Assembly: GCA_037126765.1 (NCBI GenBank)
Contig: JBBCBC010000043.1
Span: 1,364,001 to 1,428,000 of the forward strand
Reading direction: 5' to 3'
Length of the DNA stretch: 64,000 nucleotides
DNA from: Stenogyne calaminthoides
Taxonomy: Eukaryota; Streptophyta; Magnoliopsida; Lamiales; Lamiaceae
Shown here: positions 21,890 to 33,404 of the stretch, piece by piece
Layout: every line of letters begins with the position of its first letter
Numbering within the stretch: position 1 is the stretch's first letter
Made by a program: the position numbers and the translations under genes
Notes under the pieces: model-generated
The model's input: only the letters and a program-made list of their open reading frames with translations
Database searches by the model: none
What the model was told of the DNA's origin: nothing

Positions 21890-22086
21890 AATCAAAATTC
21901 GAAAAAAAATTAAAAAAAATAATGCCGTCGCAAATACCATGCGACGCAGTATAAATCCATCGCATGATCAACGCGACACCCCTTTAATCCATCACATGGT
22001 CAGCGCGACGTCAGTGGTTTTCGTCGCGTGACAGGCGCGACGACAGAGCCCATCAACCTGTCACTTTTGTGGATATAACAATTGTG
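21890..22086 (-). repeat. Right terminal inverted repeat of the MULE
   Basis: Contains four GCGAC units (GCCGTCGCAAATACCATGCG, CATCGCATGATCAACGCGAC, CATCACATGGTCAGCGCGAC, CGTCGCGTGACAGGCGCGAC) and then the terminal ACCTGTCACTTTTGTGGAT, the reverse complement of the left end. The outer 31 bp align to the left terminus without gaps. Confidence 0.8.
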
Positions 22087-22095
22087 CACCCCGCC
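22087..22095 (+). repeat. 9-bp target-site duplication, right copy
   Basis: CACCCCGCC, identical to 7,878-7,886. Joining the two flanks gives a continuous GC-rich low-complexity stretch, as expected for an empty insertion site. Confidence 0.8.
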
Positions 22096-23095
22096 CCATA
22101 CCCACAATGGAAAGGGGTGGGTAAAAAAAGTTAAACTTAAAATGGGTCGCCCTTCCCCATGCCCCGTTTAAAAAGTGGGACAGGTCCGGGTATTTAGGTA
22201 CCCCACCCGACCCTCTGTCATCCATAGGTATCCAAACCAAATTCATGGCTCTAGATAGAGGAATTACGAGATCAACGAAAGTTGTAACCCTCAAATTATA
22301 AATAAACATATGTTTATCGTATTTTTCTCGCCTTCTACATATTCATTTGCAGGTGTTTAAAACTTTTGGTTTACAAATTGACAAGCCTGGTGGGAAGATT
22401 TCCGCTCTTCATCTTCTCCCTTTAAGGATGTTCGTAGAATTTCATGGGGGCATGTCAAATTCACCTTTGGGGCATGTGAAATCATCTTTTGAGTTTTACA
22501 TCAAAATTTCGAGACCAAGTTGCAGTCGTCATATGTCTTCGCAACAAATGTCTCAAGAGGGTATTTGTAGACACATAAATTTTATTTTAATTAATAATGT
22601 CATATATTTGTGTAAATCCCAATTCAGGAGATACTAATATAAGAATATCTCCAAAATTTGAGGTTATATTTTCTTTATTCTCAGACTTGAGAATATCTTT
22701 TTCTTGCTCCCTAAGTCGTTGATCTCTTATAATTAAGAGAGTCAAAATAGAATTTCAGTAGGTCAAATGGATCAAGTCACGAACAACTCCATCAATCCCT
22801 ACTATAAAATTGTAGGTCAAATCTTTAGGTCAGATGGAATAAGTTACAAACGATTCCATCAATTCCCTACTACCAAATTGTAGGAACGGAATAAATCGGC
22901 GAGACCCTGTACCACCAAATTGTAGAAAAAGCTAAAATAAATCGTTGAGCCTCCGTTATCACAAACCAAATTCATGGATTTAGAGAGAGAAATCAAGAGA
23001 TCAATGAAAGTTGCAATATCCAAATTCTACATAAATATATTTTACCGTAACCATCTACATGTTTATGTGCAAATGTTTGAAATATTTTGGTTTCC
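22096..23095 (+). mobile_element. Remainder of a short LTR element: rest of the 5' LTR, tiny internal region, 3' LTR
   Basis: AAACCAAATTCATGG...TTTTGGTTT at 22,235-22,375 matches 22,970-23,095, marking the ends of two LTR copies. The 3' LTR starts TGTAGACACATAAATTT at 22,566, after a purine-rich GAGGG tract that could be a polypurine tract, and contains the TATA-like CTTATAATTAAGAGAG. Only about 190 bp separates the LTRs, so this resembles a TRIM or a heavily deleted LTR retrotransposon. The ORF at 22,347-22,637 spans the junction and matches no protein family I know. Confidence 0.55.
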
Positions 23096-23603
23096 AGATA
23101 TATAATTAATAAGCATTGTCTGGGGAATAATATGACTACATGGAAAGGGACACATATTTTTTAAGAATACTAATTAGATGCGGGTGCCAAAATTAAAACT
23201 CTAGATTTTTGAGCTCTTAAAGAATAGGACAACAACTTTTAGTTCTATGACTTGATATTTTTGAACTATTGATTAGGGTTATAATTTCTTTGAAATCATT
23301 TTCTTTTATATAGATCAAATTAGTGACTCGAATCCAAAATTAGGTTTTGGACATTAACAGTGGTGCTCTAAGAAAAGAAAGGAGCCCAATTGTTTTTGAG
23401 CTCACAAACATTTATATTCCAATTATTGGCCCATTTCCATAAACAAAAGAAAGATGAGCCCAAACAATTGGCGTGAATTGGCGCGTGATTGACCAAGAGA
23501 AATTAAAAAGGGAAGCATATTGGGCCACATCATTGTGTTATCCAGGCCCATATCTCAGATTTAATATTAGATCATGTTTGATAGGGGGTGACCTGCATAA
23601 AAT

Positions 23604-24152
23604 TTAGGGTTCGGTTATTAACACCCCCAACATTAGTAGATACACCAATATTTACATTAAACTACCAATTATACCTTTAAATTTTCTTTCTTGTTTGTCT
23701 GAAAATCGATACAATTTTTTGAAAATCGATACAATTTTAGGCTCTGGTTCTTCTAAACATTTCATAAAAAAATCAAAGAAAAAGAAAGTATTTTTTAAAA
23801 ATATTTTTTGTATAGATTTGTTATTGCAGTCTTTGCAGATGAATTATACCTGAGATTGGAATATAATTGTGAGGTTGGGGTGGGGCAGTAGGAATCTGAG
23901 ATTAAATAGGGAAGAAAAATGAGAGGTAACAAAGGTGTGAGAAAATGAGGGGAGAGGGGCGGCCGGCGTCGGGATGTGTACGGCGGACGGTGGCGTGGGC
24001 AGTGAAAATGGAGATGTGCAGAGATGAAAAACAGGGTGAGGGGGAGGCATAAATGAAAAAAGAGGGGAGGTTTTTAAAGGAGGGTTTTAGGTAGTGTATT
24101 ATTTAGAAGGGTGTATTTACTAATGTTGGGGGTGTCAATAACCGGACCCTAA
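23604..24152. mobile_element. TIR MITE, about 550 bp
   Basis: The ends TTAGGGTTCGGTTATTAACA and (reverse complement) TTAGGGTCCGGTTATTGACA begin an inverted repeat of about 45 bp, continuing through CACCCCCAACATTAGTA. The flanks allow a 3-bp duplication (AAT), or TTA/TAA if the repeat starts at GGG, suggesting a PIF/Harbinger-type MITE. The interior has a doubled GAAAATCGATACAATTTT (23,700-23,740) and a G-rich patch near 23,945-24,055. The minus ORF at 23,844-24,050 reflects that patch. Confidence 0.6.
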
Positions 24153-24734
24153 AATTTATTGAGAGTCCGACAAAAAGCCCAGCTCGGTAATTATTTATTG
24201 GCAAATGCACTGCAATCCTAAGGGTATGTTTAATTTATATAGATTTGAAGATGCCTTGGTGAATAATAGGATTTGAAAGTCATGACCTTGAATTTATATG
24301 GATTCGAGATAAATTTTCATATTGATTTGGGCACAAAAATCAAGAAAAATAGTCTAAGAATGTAAAAAACTCAAAAGTTGTCCAGTTCATTTCACAGAAG
24401 TTTAAATCAACCGACTTAACTATTAAAAATTAGAATTACTATATAGATCACTATTAAAAAAAATCCATAAAGAAAAAAAAACCTATACTATCAATTTTAA
24501 AATCTCTAAATTTCACTATCATCCGAAACTCCACCACTCATTATAATTCCAAAACAAACATATTTTTGTTGAAATGTTGTAACTTAGGAGTATCCAATTT
24601 TTTTTTCCTGTCGTCACGTATAAATTATGTTGATTCTTTTGTTATATATTTATTTTTATTATAGTAGTAATATTATTTATTTCTCACGCACCTCATCAGC
24701 AATTAATTTCTAAATCTAACCCTGTTAACTGTTA

Positions 24735-24925
24735 AGCACTTTCAATTTTCAGCCTATATCAAATCTTTTCATCACATAAAGTAACATGTACGTAAAATTA
24801 CATAATATTCGTCGAATTAATTCCCCACTTGTCCACAAAGTTTAGACTTTTAGATTATACGACCTTGTTTCAGAATGCATTAATGAGATAAAATACGATG
24901 GCTAATGAAAATTAATTTTAATTTT
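24735..24925 (+). repeat. 190-bp dispersed repeat, copy 1
   Basis: The block around TTTTCAGCCTATATCAAATC...TGCATTAATGAGATAAAATA recurs at 29,583-29,768 with roughly 85-90 percent identity by eye. No terminal structure is seen, so the family is unknown. Confidence 0.65.
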
Positions 24926-25306
24926 CTCTTTTTAATGTATTTTTAATTTTACTAGTATTTCACCCGAGTGATGCTCGACAGGTCCCATTTACTATATTAT
25001 GCAATAAATTATGAATTTTAAAGTTTCAACACAATTTGAGAAGTATGACCAAAATATTAAGTGAAAGTTTACCACGCTTTGAGATAGTCAAACACAATAT
25101 ACTCTTAATATAATAATTCTATACATAATTTTTTTTATTTTTTTTTATGTATTATTATTAGATAGTCAATTAATTCATTACACATAAGATAATGTTTAGT
25201 GCGTTGAAATTTTAAGTATATGTTACATTAAAAAAATATTATATGTAATGTTAATCAATATCAATAGTGTTGTTAGCTTATAGTAAGACATTTTATGTTA
25301 TAATAA

Positions 25307-25309
<3 letters not shown>

Positions 25310-25371
<62 letters not shown>
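25310..25371. repeat. (AT)n microsatellite
   Basis: About 30 uninterrupted AT dinucleotides. The preceding 24,930-25,309 is AT-rich DNA with nothing recognised. Confidence 0.95.
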
Positions 25372-25372
<1 letters not shown>

Positions 25373-25382
25373 CCAACTTATC

Positions 25383-25717
25383 GATTTTTATGGAACCAGA
25401 TTAATGGCGTGTCATGCCAACTATTCCTAAACCATGAACCATAAACCTAAATCATGAACCATTCGGATCGGGTGAACCATATACCACTCGGGCGGGTTTG
25501 GGTCCCGGGGTAAAAAAAAAAATTGAATTGAATGAAAAAATAAAAGCTGAAAAAAAAAAAATTACATTTTTTTTTTACCCCGGACCTAATCGGCGGAATC
25601 GAACCGACCGAGTTGTTCATGGTTCTCACGACACGAATGGTTCATGATTTAGGTTTATGGTTCATGGTTTAGGGAATAGTTGACATGACACATCATTAAT
25701 CTGGTTCCATAAAAACC
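25383..25717. mobile_element. Foldback element with 83-bp arms
   Basis: The left arm 25,383-25,465 (from CGATTTTTATGGAACCAGAT through ATCATGAACCATTCG) is almost perfectly inverted at 25,635-25,717. The arms contain repeated ATGAACCAT/ATGGTTCAT motifs. The spacer is GC-rich with a poly-A/poly-T pair that could also pair. The GGTTCATGG wording recurs inside the MITE at 27,413-27,825. Family unknown. Confidence 0.75.
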
Positions 25718-25719
25718 GT

Positions 25720-27344
25720 CTGATGAAAACCTCGTTAAATTAATACTCGATAAATTAATAACCTCGCTAAAACTAATAATTTGTCCGGTCCCAAGTTGGG
25801 ACGGTACAAATTGGGACTCAATCAATAAAATTATAAGATAATAATTTTTTTGAGATCCCAAACAGATATATATTGGCCCATTTAAACTATAAATTAATAA
25901 TTATTAAAAATAATCCATATACATATATATGATGCACTTGAATATTCTTAAGACAAAACTTAGTAAAATAAGAATCTCTTCAACTTGTTTTTTCTTGAAC
26001 TTCAAATCTATGTTGATCTCATCGTTAAATCTCCTCATCGCACTCCAATAGTTGTGGCGTTGTCTTCTCGTCTCTTGCAACAAAAAGTTATGAAGAGTTG
26101 TTGATGCTTGCAATGCTTCTTTTTAGAGGACTCTGGTTCCCAAAGCTATTTAATCATCCTCTGCTTCATCATCTTCCGGATTATGAATGACAAACCCTAT
26201 CTCTTCTAGACTCGAACTTCATGACATTGATTATTTTAACCCTAAAGTCGAGCAATTGATTCATATCCATTTTGTGGTGATATTGCATACACATTGATCA
26301 AATTCTCAAGCTCACCGAATGTCTTCTCGAGTTGCATCATTTACACTTGAGTCGCTTTGATTTTCCGAATTTTTCGAATTTAGGTTAATAAAGCAATTTG
26401 CTATTAACTGTTGATGAACATTTTCGGTCAAAGTCGACCTTTGCCATATTGATAGCATCTTCAAAAACATTGATCTTTTCGGAGATGGTATGTCAACTCA
26501 TAGCCTTCCAAAATCTTCTGGTAAAATCTTTTTTCGCGGTAATATATTTTGAAGGATCTTATTATCCAAGATCACATGGTTGAATTTTTGAGGTCATGTT
26601 TGGGGGTAGGAAAAATAACTTCGATGTTTCAGAAACCTTGAATATTGTTTGAATGAGTGGGCCGATTATCGACTACCAAAAGAATTTTTTCTTCCATGCA
26701 TTTGTTGGATACTTGGCTGATTTACGACGTTTAGACGACCCACCTTTCTCAAAAGTCGGATGATAAAGAATTGCGAGATCTCCTAAGAGTGTTCGAAATT
26801 GTTGTCGGGCTAACTTTCAAATTGAAAGATTTTTCAACCCATTTCACCAAATCATTCCGAAATGCATCCAGGTTGATCTCTCTTATACTCACATAACATC
26901 TTTCGTTGTTGGTTGGTCATTGTTGATTTTTGAATTCCTTTTAGATGAGTGGCCATTTTGTGTGTGATTTACCAAGATTCCAATGAATAAATATATAGTC
27001 TTTGATTTCTATCCATGATTCAATGCACAAATGTTAGTCCAATGAACCATATTTTGTATTTTCCCAAAACCAATTAATTTAAACAAGTCATTTCAACTTC
27101 CACGTGAGTTTGTATTCATGGAATTCTACTAGTACATTTGTATTTTAACTTAATTTTTCATCAATAACTATGCATGTATACTTAAAGTTATTCAAAGAAT
27201 TTGGAACTTTGAAGGTCAATTGTGTATATCGTTAAAACCTCTTTTAAATTAATAGATTATTAATTTATCGATATAATAATATCTCTATAAATTAATAAAA
27301 TCCTCCTATCCCCAAAGTTATTAATTTATAGAGGTTTTCTTTAG
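25720..27344 (-). mobile_element. Pogo/Tigger-like (Tc1/mariner superfamily) DNA transposon relic
   Basis: The ends read GAAAACCTCGTTAAATTAAT on the left and, reverse-complemented, GAAAACCTCTATAAATTAAT on the right, the typical wording of plant pogo-like termini. The minus strand holds an out-of-frame but ordered transposase: LVKWVEKSFNLKVSPTTISN (CENP-B/pogo helix-turn-helix, about 26,800-26,870), then LLVVDNRPTHSNN (second catalytic aspartate), then a FPTPKHDLKNS...IIRSF segment. The C-terminal part includes INVFEDAINMAK and TLHNFLLQETRRQ...RFNDEINIDLKFKKKQ (25,904-26,113). A large deletion removes most of the region between the HTH and the DDE domain. Confidence 0.75.
25940..26890 (-). pseudogene. 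Pogo-like transposase pseudogene
   Basis: This is the coding remnant inside the element above, read from about 26,890 down to about 25,940. Helix-turn-helix wording with WVEKSFNLKVS is followed after a short spacer by ILLVVDNRPTH. In the DDE family this is the strand carrying the second aspartate (DN). Downstream are the IIRSF helix and a C-terminal TLHNFLLQETRRQ tail typical of plant Tigger-like proteins. Stops and frameshifts occur throughout. The first catalytic aspartate region appears deleted, so it is inactive. Confidence 0.7.
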
Positions 27345-27354
27345 TTGAAGTTAT

Positions 27355-27412
27355 ATATCATTCTTTATATACATACATATATACATATATATGTATGTAT
27401 GTATATATGTAT
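27355..27412. repeat. Palindromic ATAC/GTAT microsatellite
   Basis: Runs such as ACATACATATATACATATAT followed by ATGTATGTATGTATATATGT form a near-perfect simple inverted repeat. It lies between the pogo element and the next MITE. Confidence 0.8.
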
Positions 27413-27825
27413 CACGAATTTGATCATATGCTGTAGGTGGTACAAACTTATATATGTCCATGCCATCTGGCGTATCACATACTAAATCTGGTCCATAATC
27501 ATTTAATTAGTTTCTTTAATTAATTCAATATTTTCATTTATATATATTCATACTTTACCCAATTTTATTAATTATATTAATTTTTTTTTTAAACCCGGCC
27601 TGGATTCAACCCGACCCGAACCCGGCCCGAGTGGTTCATGGTTCACACGGCCCGAATGGTTCATGGTTTAGAGTTCATAGTTTAGGGTTCAGGTTTATAT
27701 AATTAATTAGAAGATTGAATTAATTAAATAAATTAATTAAATGATGGTGGGATCTTTGCGATACCACATAACACATAAGATATAAAGAATATAAGTTTGT
27801 CCACCGACATATAATCAAAACCGTG
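27413..27825. mobile_element. Hairpin MITE, copy B, of the 5,479-6,120 family
   Basis: The ends CACGAATTTGATCATATGC and (reverse complement) CACGGTTTTGATTATATGT match copy A, as do the inner TTAATTAATTCAATATTTTC-type sequences. The middle (27,585-27,705) is replaced by GC-rich DNA with CCCGGCCCGAGTGGTTCATG-type text resembling the foldback element at 25.4 kb, so one element probably inserted into the other. Confidence 0.7.
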
Positions 27826-28272
27826 TATATATAAATATAATTAAGTAAATTGAATATTTGAAAAAGAAAAGTGAAGTTTAATTAAGAAAAGCATTTATTT
27901 TAAAACCTGCTTAGACAAAATTCATCTAGAAGCCAATTATTTAATAAAATAGATATCAAAATACCCATTACATTAGTCAAATAAGTCATGTACACTAGTT
28001 AAATTTCTCTCCATCCCCACCATTCATTATATCAACGTCTAATAATTTACCACGTCATGCAATTAAAACCCCTGCATTTTACTCTCCTCATCAAGTTTTT
28101 GACCGCATCAACCCATCAAATATTTCTAATTTCTTCTTTAATAAAAACTTATTATAACTTTTCTCAACTCAATAACTTCGCTTAAAGAGTTCTCTCCGTC
28201 TCGCCATAGTTTTTTCTCAGTTATGAAGATGGGTTACCCATAAATCACTCAACAAATGATAGCAAAGTAGAA

Positions 28273-28356
28273 AATCAAAATCCTTATATTGAGGAGAGGA
28301 GAGTAAACAAACTCAATCAAAATCCTTATATTGGGGAGAGAACAGTAAACAAACTC
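28273..28356 (+). repeat. 42-bp tandem duplication
   Basis: Two adjacent copies of AATCAAAATCCTTATATTGA...GTAAACAAACTC differ at only three or so positions. Confidence 0.85.
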
Positions 28357-29582
28357 ATTATAGGGAGTAATTTTCTTCTCTCTTTCCGTGCAATTTTCCA
28401 TGAACTTTTTATCAAGGTATTTTTTTTTCACCTAGTATGGAGTAACAATTTTAAATCCCAGCTTTTTTAAATCTGCAAATGACTCATGTTGCGTTTTTTC
28501 TGGTACTGAATTGCCTCACAACTTCAACTTGAGAACCCAAACTTTCCCCTGCTCTATTTTCCTAACATTTAAGAACAAAACACCATTACAAAACATTTGA
28601 AATTAACATTTAAAATTGAAATTACTTACTTTCTCCAGATTGTCAACATTAGGAAAAAGACTACCTTGAAGATAAATATTTCATGTTGTAGGTATTTTCC
28701 TAATAATAATGAGAAAAAAAAATTAGAAAATGAAGAAATGTGTGAAAGCAAGTTTATAAAAATGCAGGACTACCCATTCCAAATTGCAGACCCATGTGTG
28801 AGATTGCTATATATTCGAACAAACCCTCTTCAAAACGCACTCTGAACCCATATACCCAAAAAATCTCAAATTTCTAAAACCCCTAAATCTTACGATTTGG
28901 AGAAACTGCAGTAAAATCTTAGAAGCTTACACTATGGAGGAGTTTCTGCAACTTTAGTATATCCTCGTCTCAACATTTTCTTCAGCGATTTAGTGCGATA
29001 AAGGAAAATTTCAGTGCGTGGTTTTTGGATGACTTTCTGCTGCGATTCAGTGCGTGTGTGCGGGGGTTTTGTAATATGGAAATGATTTATGAGAGATTTG
29101 GGTTTAATTTCTTAGGGCGATTAGGGTTCTTGAGTGATCGTCGATTCTGATTCGTGTTTTTGCAACTGAGATAGCGAAATAAGGATTTTGGTTGTCGCGT
29201 TCATTACTTAACGTAGGCTGCGTGTGCCTCGCGACTCTTAATCCGTTAGTTATTGACGAACCGTTTTTGTTAAAAAAATGACCATTTTCATGAGCACGTA
29301 TTCACGTAGGACCAAAAGTGCAATTAACCCCACCAACAAATATGAAAAACTTCTTTTAGGACTTTTGTCAAACACTTACAAGACATGAAAAAATCCAAGT
29401 GAGTTTATGCATAACAACGATAGTCAATCAGATACATAATAATGATATTAGATACATAACAAAACGATAGTTGAAGAAATAGAGTTTTCCGTGACTTAAG
29501 GCTCACACAATTTTTTTCTCCATGATAGTTAAATACCTGTAATCGATAATAGTTGAGAAAAAAATAGAGTTTTAGATCTCTT

Positions 29583-29768
29583 AGCACTTTCAATTTTCAG
29601 CCTATATCAAATCTTTTCATCACATAAAGTAACATGTCATGAAATTACATAATATTGGAATTTAATTCCTCACTTGTCTACAAAGTTTAGACTTTTAGAT
29701 TATCTGAGCTTGTTTGGTAATGCATTAATGAGATAAAATAGGAGATGATAATGAAAATTAATTTGGGG
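29583..29768 (+). repeat. 190-bp dispersed repeat, copy 2
   Basis: Partner of 24,735-24,925 in direct orientation, starting at TTAGCACTTTCAATTTTCAG. Confidence 0.65.
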
Positions 29769-31512
29769 TCTGCGATTAACTTTCGGTTCAAATGTGGTGG
29801 AGTTAGTGTAGGTGTTGCGAATGAGCACCATTTATCCCGATGGGGTTTCTTGCCTCCATTTTATCAACTCATAGTGGGTGGGGATAGCATGAATTAAATC
29901 TGGGAGGGCACATATAAAACAAAATAAAAGAATTTTTAATATGAAATTTAACTTAAAGTTAATTTCAAATTTAGTAATAAAAACAAAAATTATTACGGTG
30001 TAGGGTAGATCTTATGAGTTTTTATAGTGAATAACATTTTAATACTTTAAAAATGAAGTTAATATGTGTTAGTTTGTGAACCGTCTCATTTGGGACCGTT
30101 CTCCATAAAAAATTGCCTATAATGTATGTTATATTTCTATTTAATATATTTAACTAAAATATGTGGTACAAAATTATATAAACATATGTAAAGAGCAAAA
30201 TAATTAGAGTGGGTGACTTGGGTCCAAAAGCCCATCTCAAACATACCCTAGGTCCATCCATTTTTTTAAAATTACTCATAGGTGCAAAAATAAGTATAGA
30301 AAAGACATATACCCTTACTTTAATCAAAAAACTTTTTTTTTTTTAATTTGCTTTAGTTTCTTTCCTGCTTTTTCCTTCCACTATTCATTATTAGTTTTTT
30401 AATTTGCTTTAGTCTCTTCCCTGCTTTTTCCCCTTCTTATTAGCTTTCATCTTACATCACCATTTTGGTAAAATCTAAATTCTAACATTTGGCAAATTGT
30501 TCATGTTTATAAAAAAGAAAAATTAACTTGAATATTTCATAATAAAATTAAAAAAATAGCAGAAATTTACATATTTAAAATTCCAAAAATAACAAAAATT
30601 TAGAAATTTACATATTTCTGTCTAAAATTTCATAATTTAGATATCTTCATTATTATTCAACATGAACATATTCATGTCATACATGCATATGTTCATCCAA
30701 AATGATGAACATATGCATCTTTATCTTCAATTCACTAGAAATTCGCATCTTCATCCTCGCATCTTCATCCTTATGAATTACACGTATCGGCACCAAAGTG
30801 AACTTATAAATTCAGAAAACCAAACTAGATGATATCGAGGACCAAACATCCTAACAAACAAACCCGGAAAAATCGATTTCAAAGAAACCCGGGAAGACTC
30901 ATTACCAATTTCATCATATCGCGATCGTATCCAAAATCGTAGCTAACACGTTTCATGAAATCGCGACGATCCAAAAACCCAACAAAATTTCAACAAAATT
31001 TCAACATAAAGGGCCACTCTAATCTTACCGAAAAGACGTCACCAACTCCTATGGGGAGGGTGGGCGCCTCGGCGGCGGCGTTGATTTTTTTTGTTGAAGG
31101 GGTTTCGAGATTTCATCGCTATCGTTTCTTCTTCTTAGTGGGCTTAGCGGCGTAAGATTTATCATTTTGCAGGAGGGGGAGAGAGGCGGGTGGGGCGTGA
31201 CCTGAGATCCTCCCAAAAAACCCCTGCATCGTCATCAACATTACTAACCACCGCTATCACTCGTTGAATCCCCGTCATTCGTCGGTATGGTTGCTCGTCG
31301 ATGCGGCAGACGACAATAATAAGGGCACTACGGTGGTGGTGGTGATTGGTAGCGTCTTGTAGGCGCAAGTAAATGGTTTTGGGTGGAGTGTGTGTTGGGG
31401 TTATATTGAAAAGTATGCTTTTACTTTGTATATAACCAAATTTTTTATTTATTTATCAAATAAATTATTTATCCTTTGTTATTAAATATGAATGAATGTT
31501 ATATATATTTAT

Positions 31513-32950
31513 TGTAAACACGTTTCGATAAGAAAAGACGATCACGTTGAGTTAATTTGGTGATACCGGATCACGGAAGATCAAATTAATTAAATCCGTG
31601 ATTAAGTACAAATTCAACCCAAGGGAAATGAACAATCCATCATGAAAGGTTGAAGTGTAAGGCTCGGGATTGATTTGTTCTTGACCAAGAGATTACACTA
31701 AGGCATTATGATCTACCGAATAGGACCTACATGAGGATAAATTCTTGATCTTGGATATACAAGAATTAGACCTCGTTGGTTCGTTATTTAATCTCCGTCC
31801 CTTAATAGGATCGCGTGAAATTAATAACTATTGCTTTGACTTATGATGGGAAGAGAATCAATGCGATTCGATGCCTTATATCTTCAAGGCGATATTATTA
31901 ATTACACGGCGATTTATAGATTTAATATTGAGAATCGTGTGCAAGCATCGTCTTGCTTGATTTGTCCCTTGGTGGACTCGGAGAATCTTTATCATACCAA
32001 ATCTTGCAAGTGAAAAATTTATTTCCTGTATGGATAATAATGTTGAGTGCCTTTACCCCAAGGACAAAGATATTAATTAATATAAAGACCTTCCTTGACT
32101 TAATTAATTAATGGACTAAGATAATCTTAAACAAGGAAAATAATGACCCGAGCTATATTATTGTGAAGTCGTAATATGGGTTAAGATGGATAGTTCAATA
32201 TTAATTTTATAAATGGAATAAATTAATATTAATGGGCTTGAATAATACTTTATAAATATTAAAGTTTCATAGCCCATTGGAGGTCCAATCTTAATTCTCC
32301 TAAAGGCCCCTCAAATAGCCCAAATTAAAGTCCAATTAATGAAAAGGGGAAGAAAATATTTTGCCTAATTTTACTTGAAATTTTCTGAAAATATGAGTAG
32401 GAAAGAGAGAGATATTTTCCTTGGAAAAATTTTATGGAATAAGTATTCTTGAGATACAAGTTTATCCCATAAATTCAAGAAAAGGAAAAAGATCTTATTC
32501 CTTCCCTATTTATCTATAATTTTCGAAAATCATGAGCAAGAAAGGAGGAGAAGATTTTGTTGGGAGATATTTTGGGAATTATAATATATTGGATATATTC
32601 TAGATTGTATCTTGGAAGAAGCAAGAAAATTTCCCAATGACCCAATAACCTAAATTTTACGTCCTCAGTATATAAATAGGGGATGATTTTTTCATCCCAA
32701 TGCAATTCCATGTGTTGGAAAAATTAGAAATCCACAAAGGTGGTGACAAATATTTTATTTTTTCTCCTTAAATTAAAATTGTTCGTTGAGAATCCTTCCA
32801 CCGGATTACGCTCGTGGGCGTGGGACATATTTGGAAAGGCTCTTTTTAGGTTGATCCATCGTCTCAACGGTTGTCTCTACGAAAGAGGTATAATCTCGTA
32901 ACTCTAGATTCTCGCATGCTTAGGATTTACGTGGATTATGTGGTACATGT
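31513..32950 (+). mobile_element. LTR-like segment, possibly a solo LTR
   Basis: It begins TGTAAACACG, contains a good core promoter (GTATATAAATAGGGGA at about 32,668) followed by a T-rich leader and the GC-richer GATTACGCTCGTGGGCGTG stretch, and has no ORFs. That is the layout of U3-R-U5 in a long plant LTR. A candidate end is GTGGTACA near 32,947. I could not find a 5-bp target duplication, so boundaries and identity are tentative. Confidence 0.35.
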
Positions 32951-33404
32951 TGCTTATTTATTTGTTTAATTATTATGATGAATTGATTTAGGATTACTTC
33001 ATGTTAGTAATTAATTGATTAATTTAAATATGTATTTAAATTCACGCCGAATAGATCTCAGGCACCCCTTTTTTCCCAACGAGGTGGCGACCGCGATGAG
33101 CGGCTAGGACTCTTTTCTGGTTTGAGTTTGCTTTGAAGAAGAGAATGGGGAGAGGGAGAGTGAATGGCGAAAATGGGAAGAGGGAGAGAGAAAATTGGGC
33201 GTGGGATTTTTTTATTTGTGCGAAAAAATGGGAAGAGTGAAAAGGCAAGTGGTTTGTTATTTTTTAATTTGAGGGAGGGAATTGTGGGTTTTTAACACTC
33301 TATTTGCACCTTATCAGTAATAATAAAAAAGTGTGGACCTTGGAGTGAGTTGAGGTCTATTTATGCACCTATCAGTGATTAACTCAAATAATTAATAGAT
33401 AAAA

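Larger units (their letters stand above)
7887..22086. mobile_element. 14.2-kb composite Mutator-like element (MULE)
   Basis: The termini are inverted: both carry ATCCACAAAAGTGACAGGT 13 bases from the boundary, followed by arrays of GCGAC/GTCGC-containing subrepeats. A perfect 9-bp duplication CACCCCGCC borders the element. Inside are a MULE transposase and OTU-like domain on the plus strand, and plant-mobile-domain, GRF zinc-finger and unassigned gene fragments on the minus strand. The length is far above the few kilobases of a minimal Mutator element. An internal GC island (14,170-14,350) resembles another terminus, so the unit is probably two elements fused end to end that moved as one. All coding parts are decayed, so it is presumably no longer autonomous. 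Confidence 0.8.
27830..31490. other. Intergenic DNA without recognised genes
   Basis: It includes a 42-bp tandem duplication (28,273-28,356), the second 190-bp dispersed repeat (29,583-29,768), and a segment (29,770-29,860) similar in wording to 43,680-43,745. A pyrimidine-rich near-duplicate lies at 30,325-30,440 (TTTGCTTTAGT...CCCTGCTTTTTCC twice). A more GC-rich patch at 31,040-31,370 has short ORFs on both strands that match no known family. Confidence 0.5.

Noticed and set aside
31162..31368. Minus ORF with a run of histidines
   Set aside because: The histidines come from a GTG/CAC trinucleotide run, and no domain is seen on either strand.
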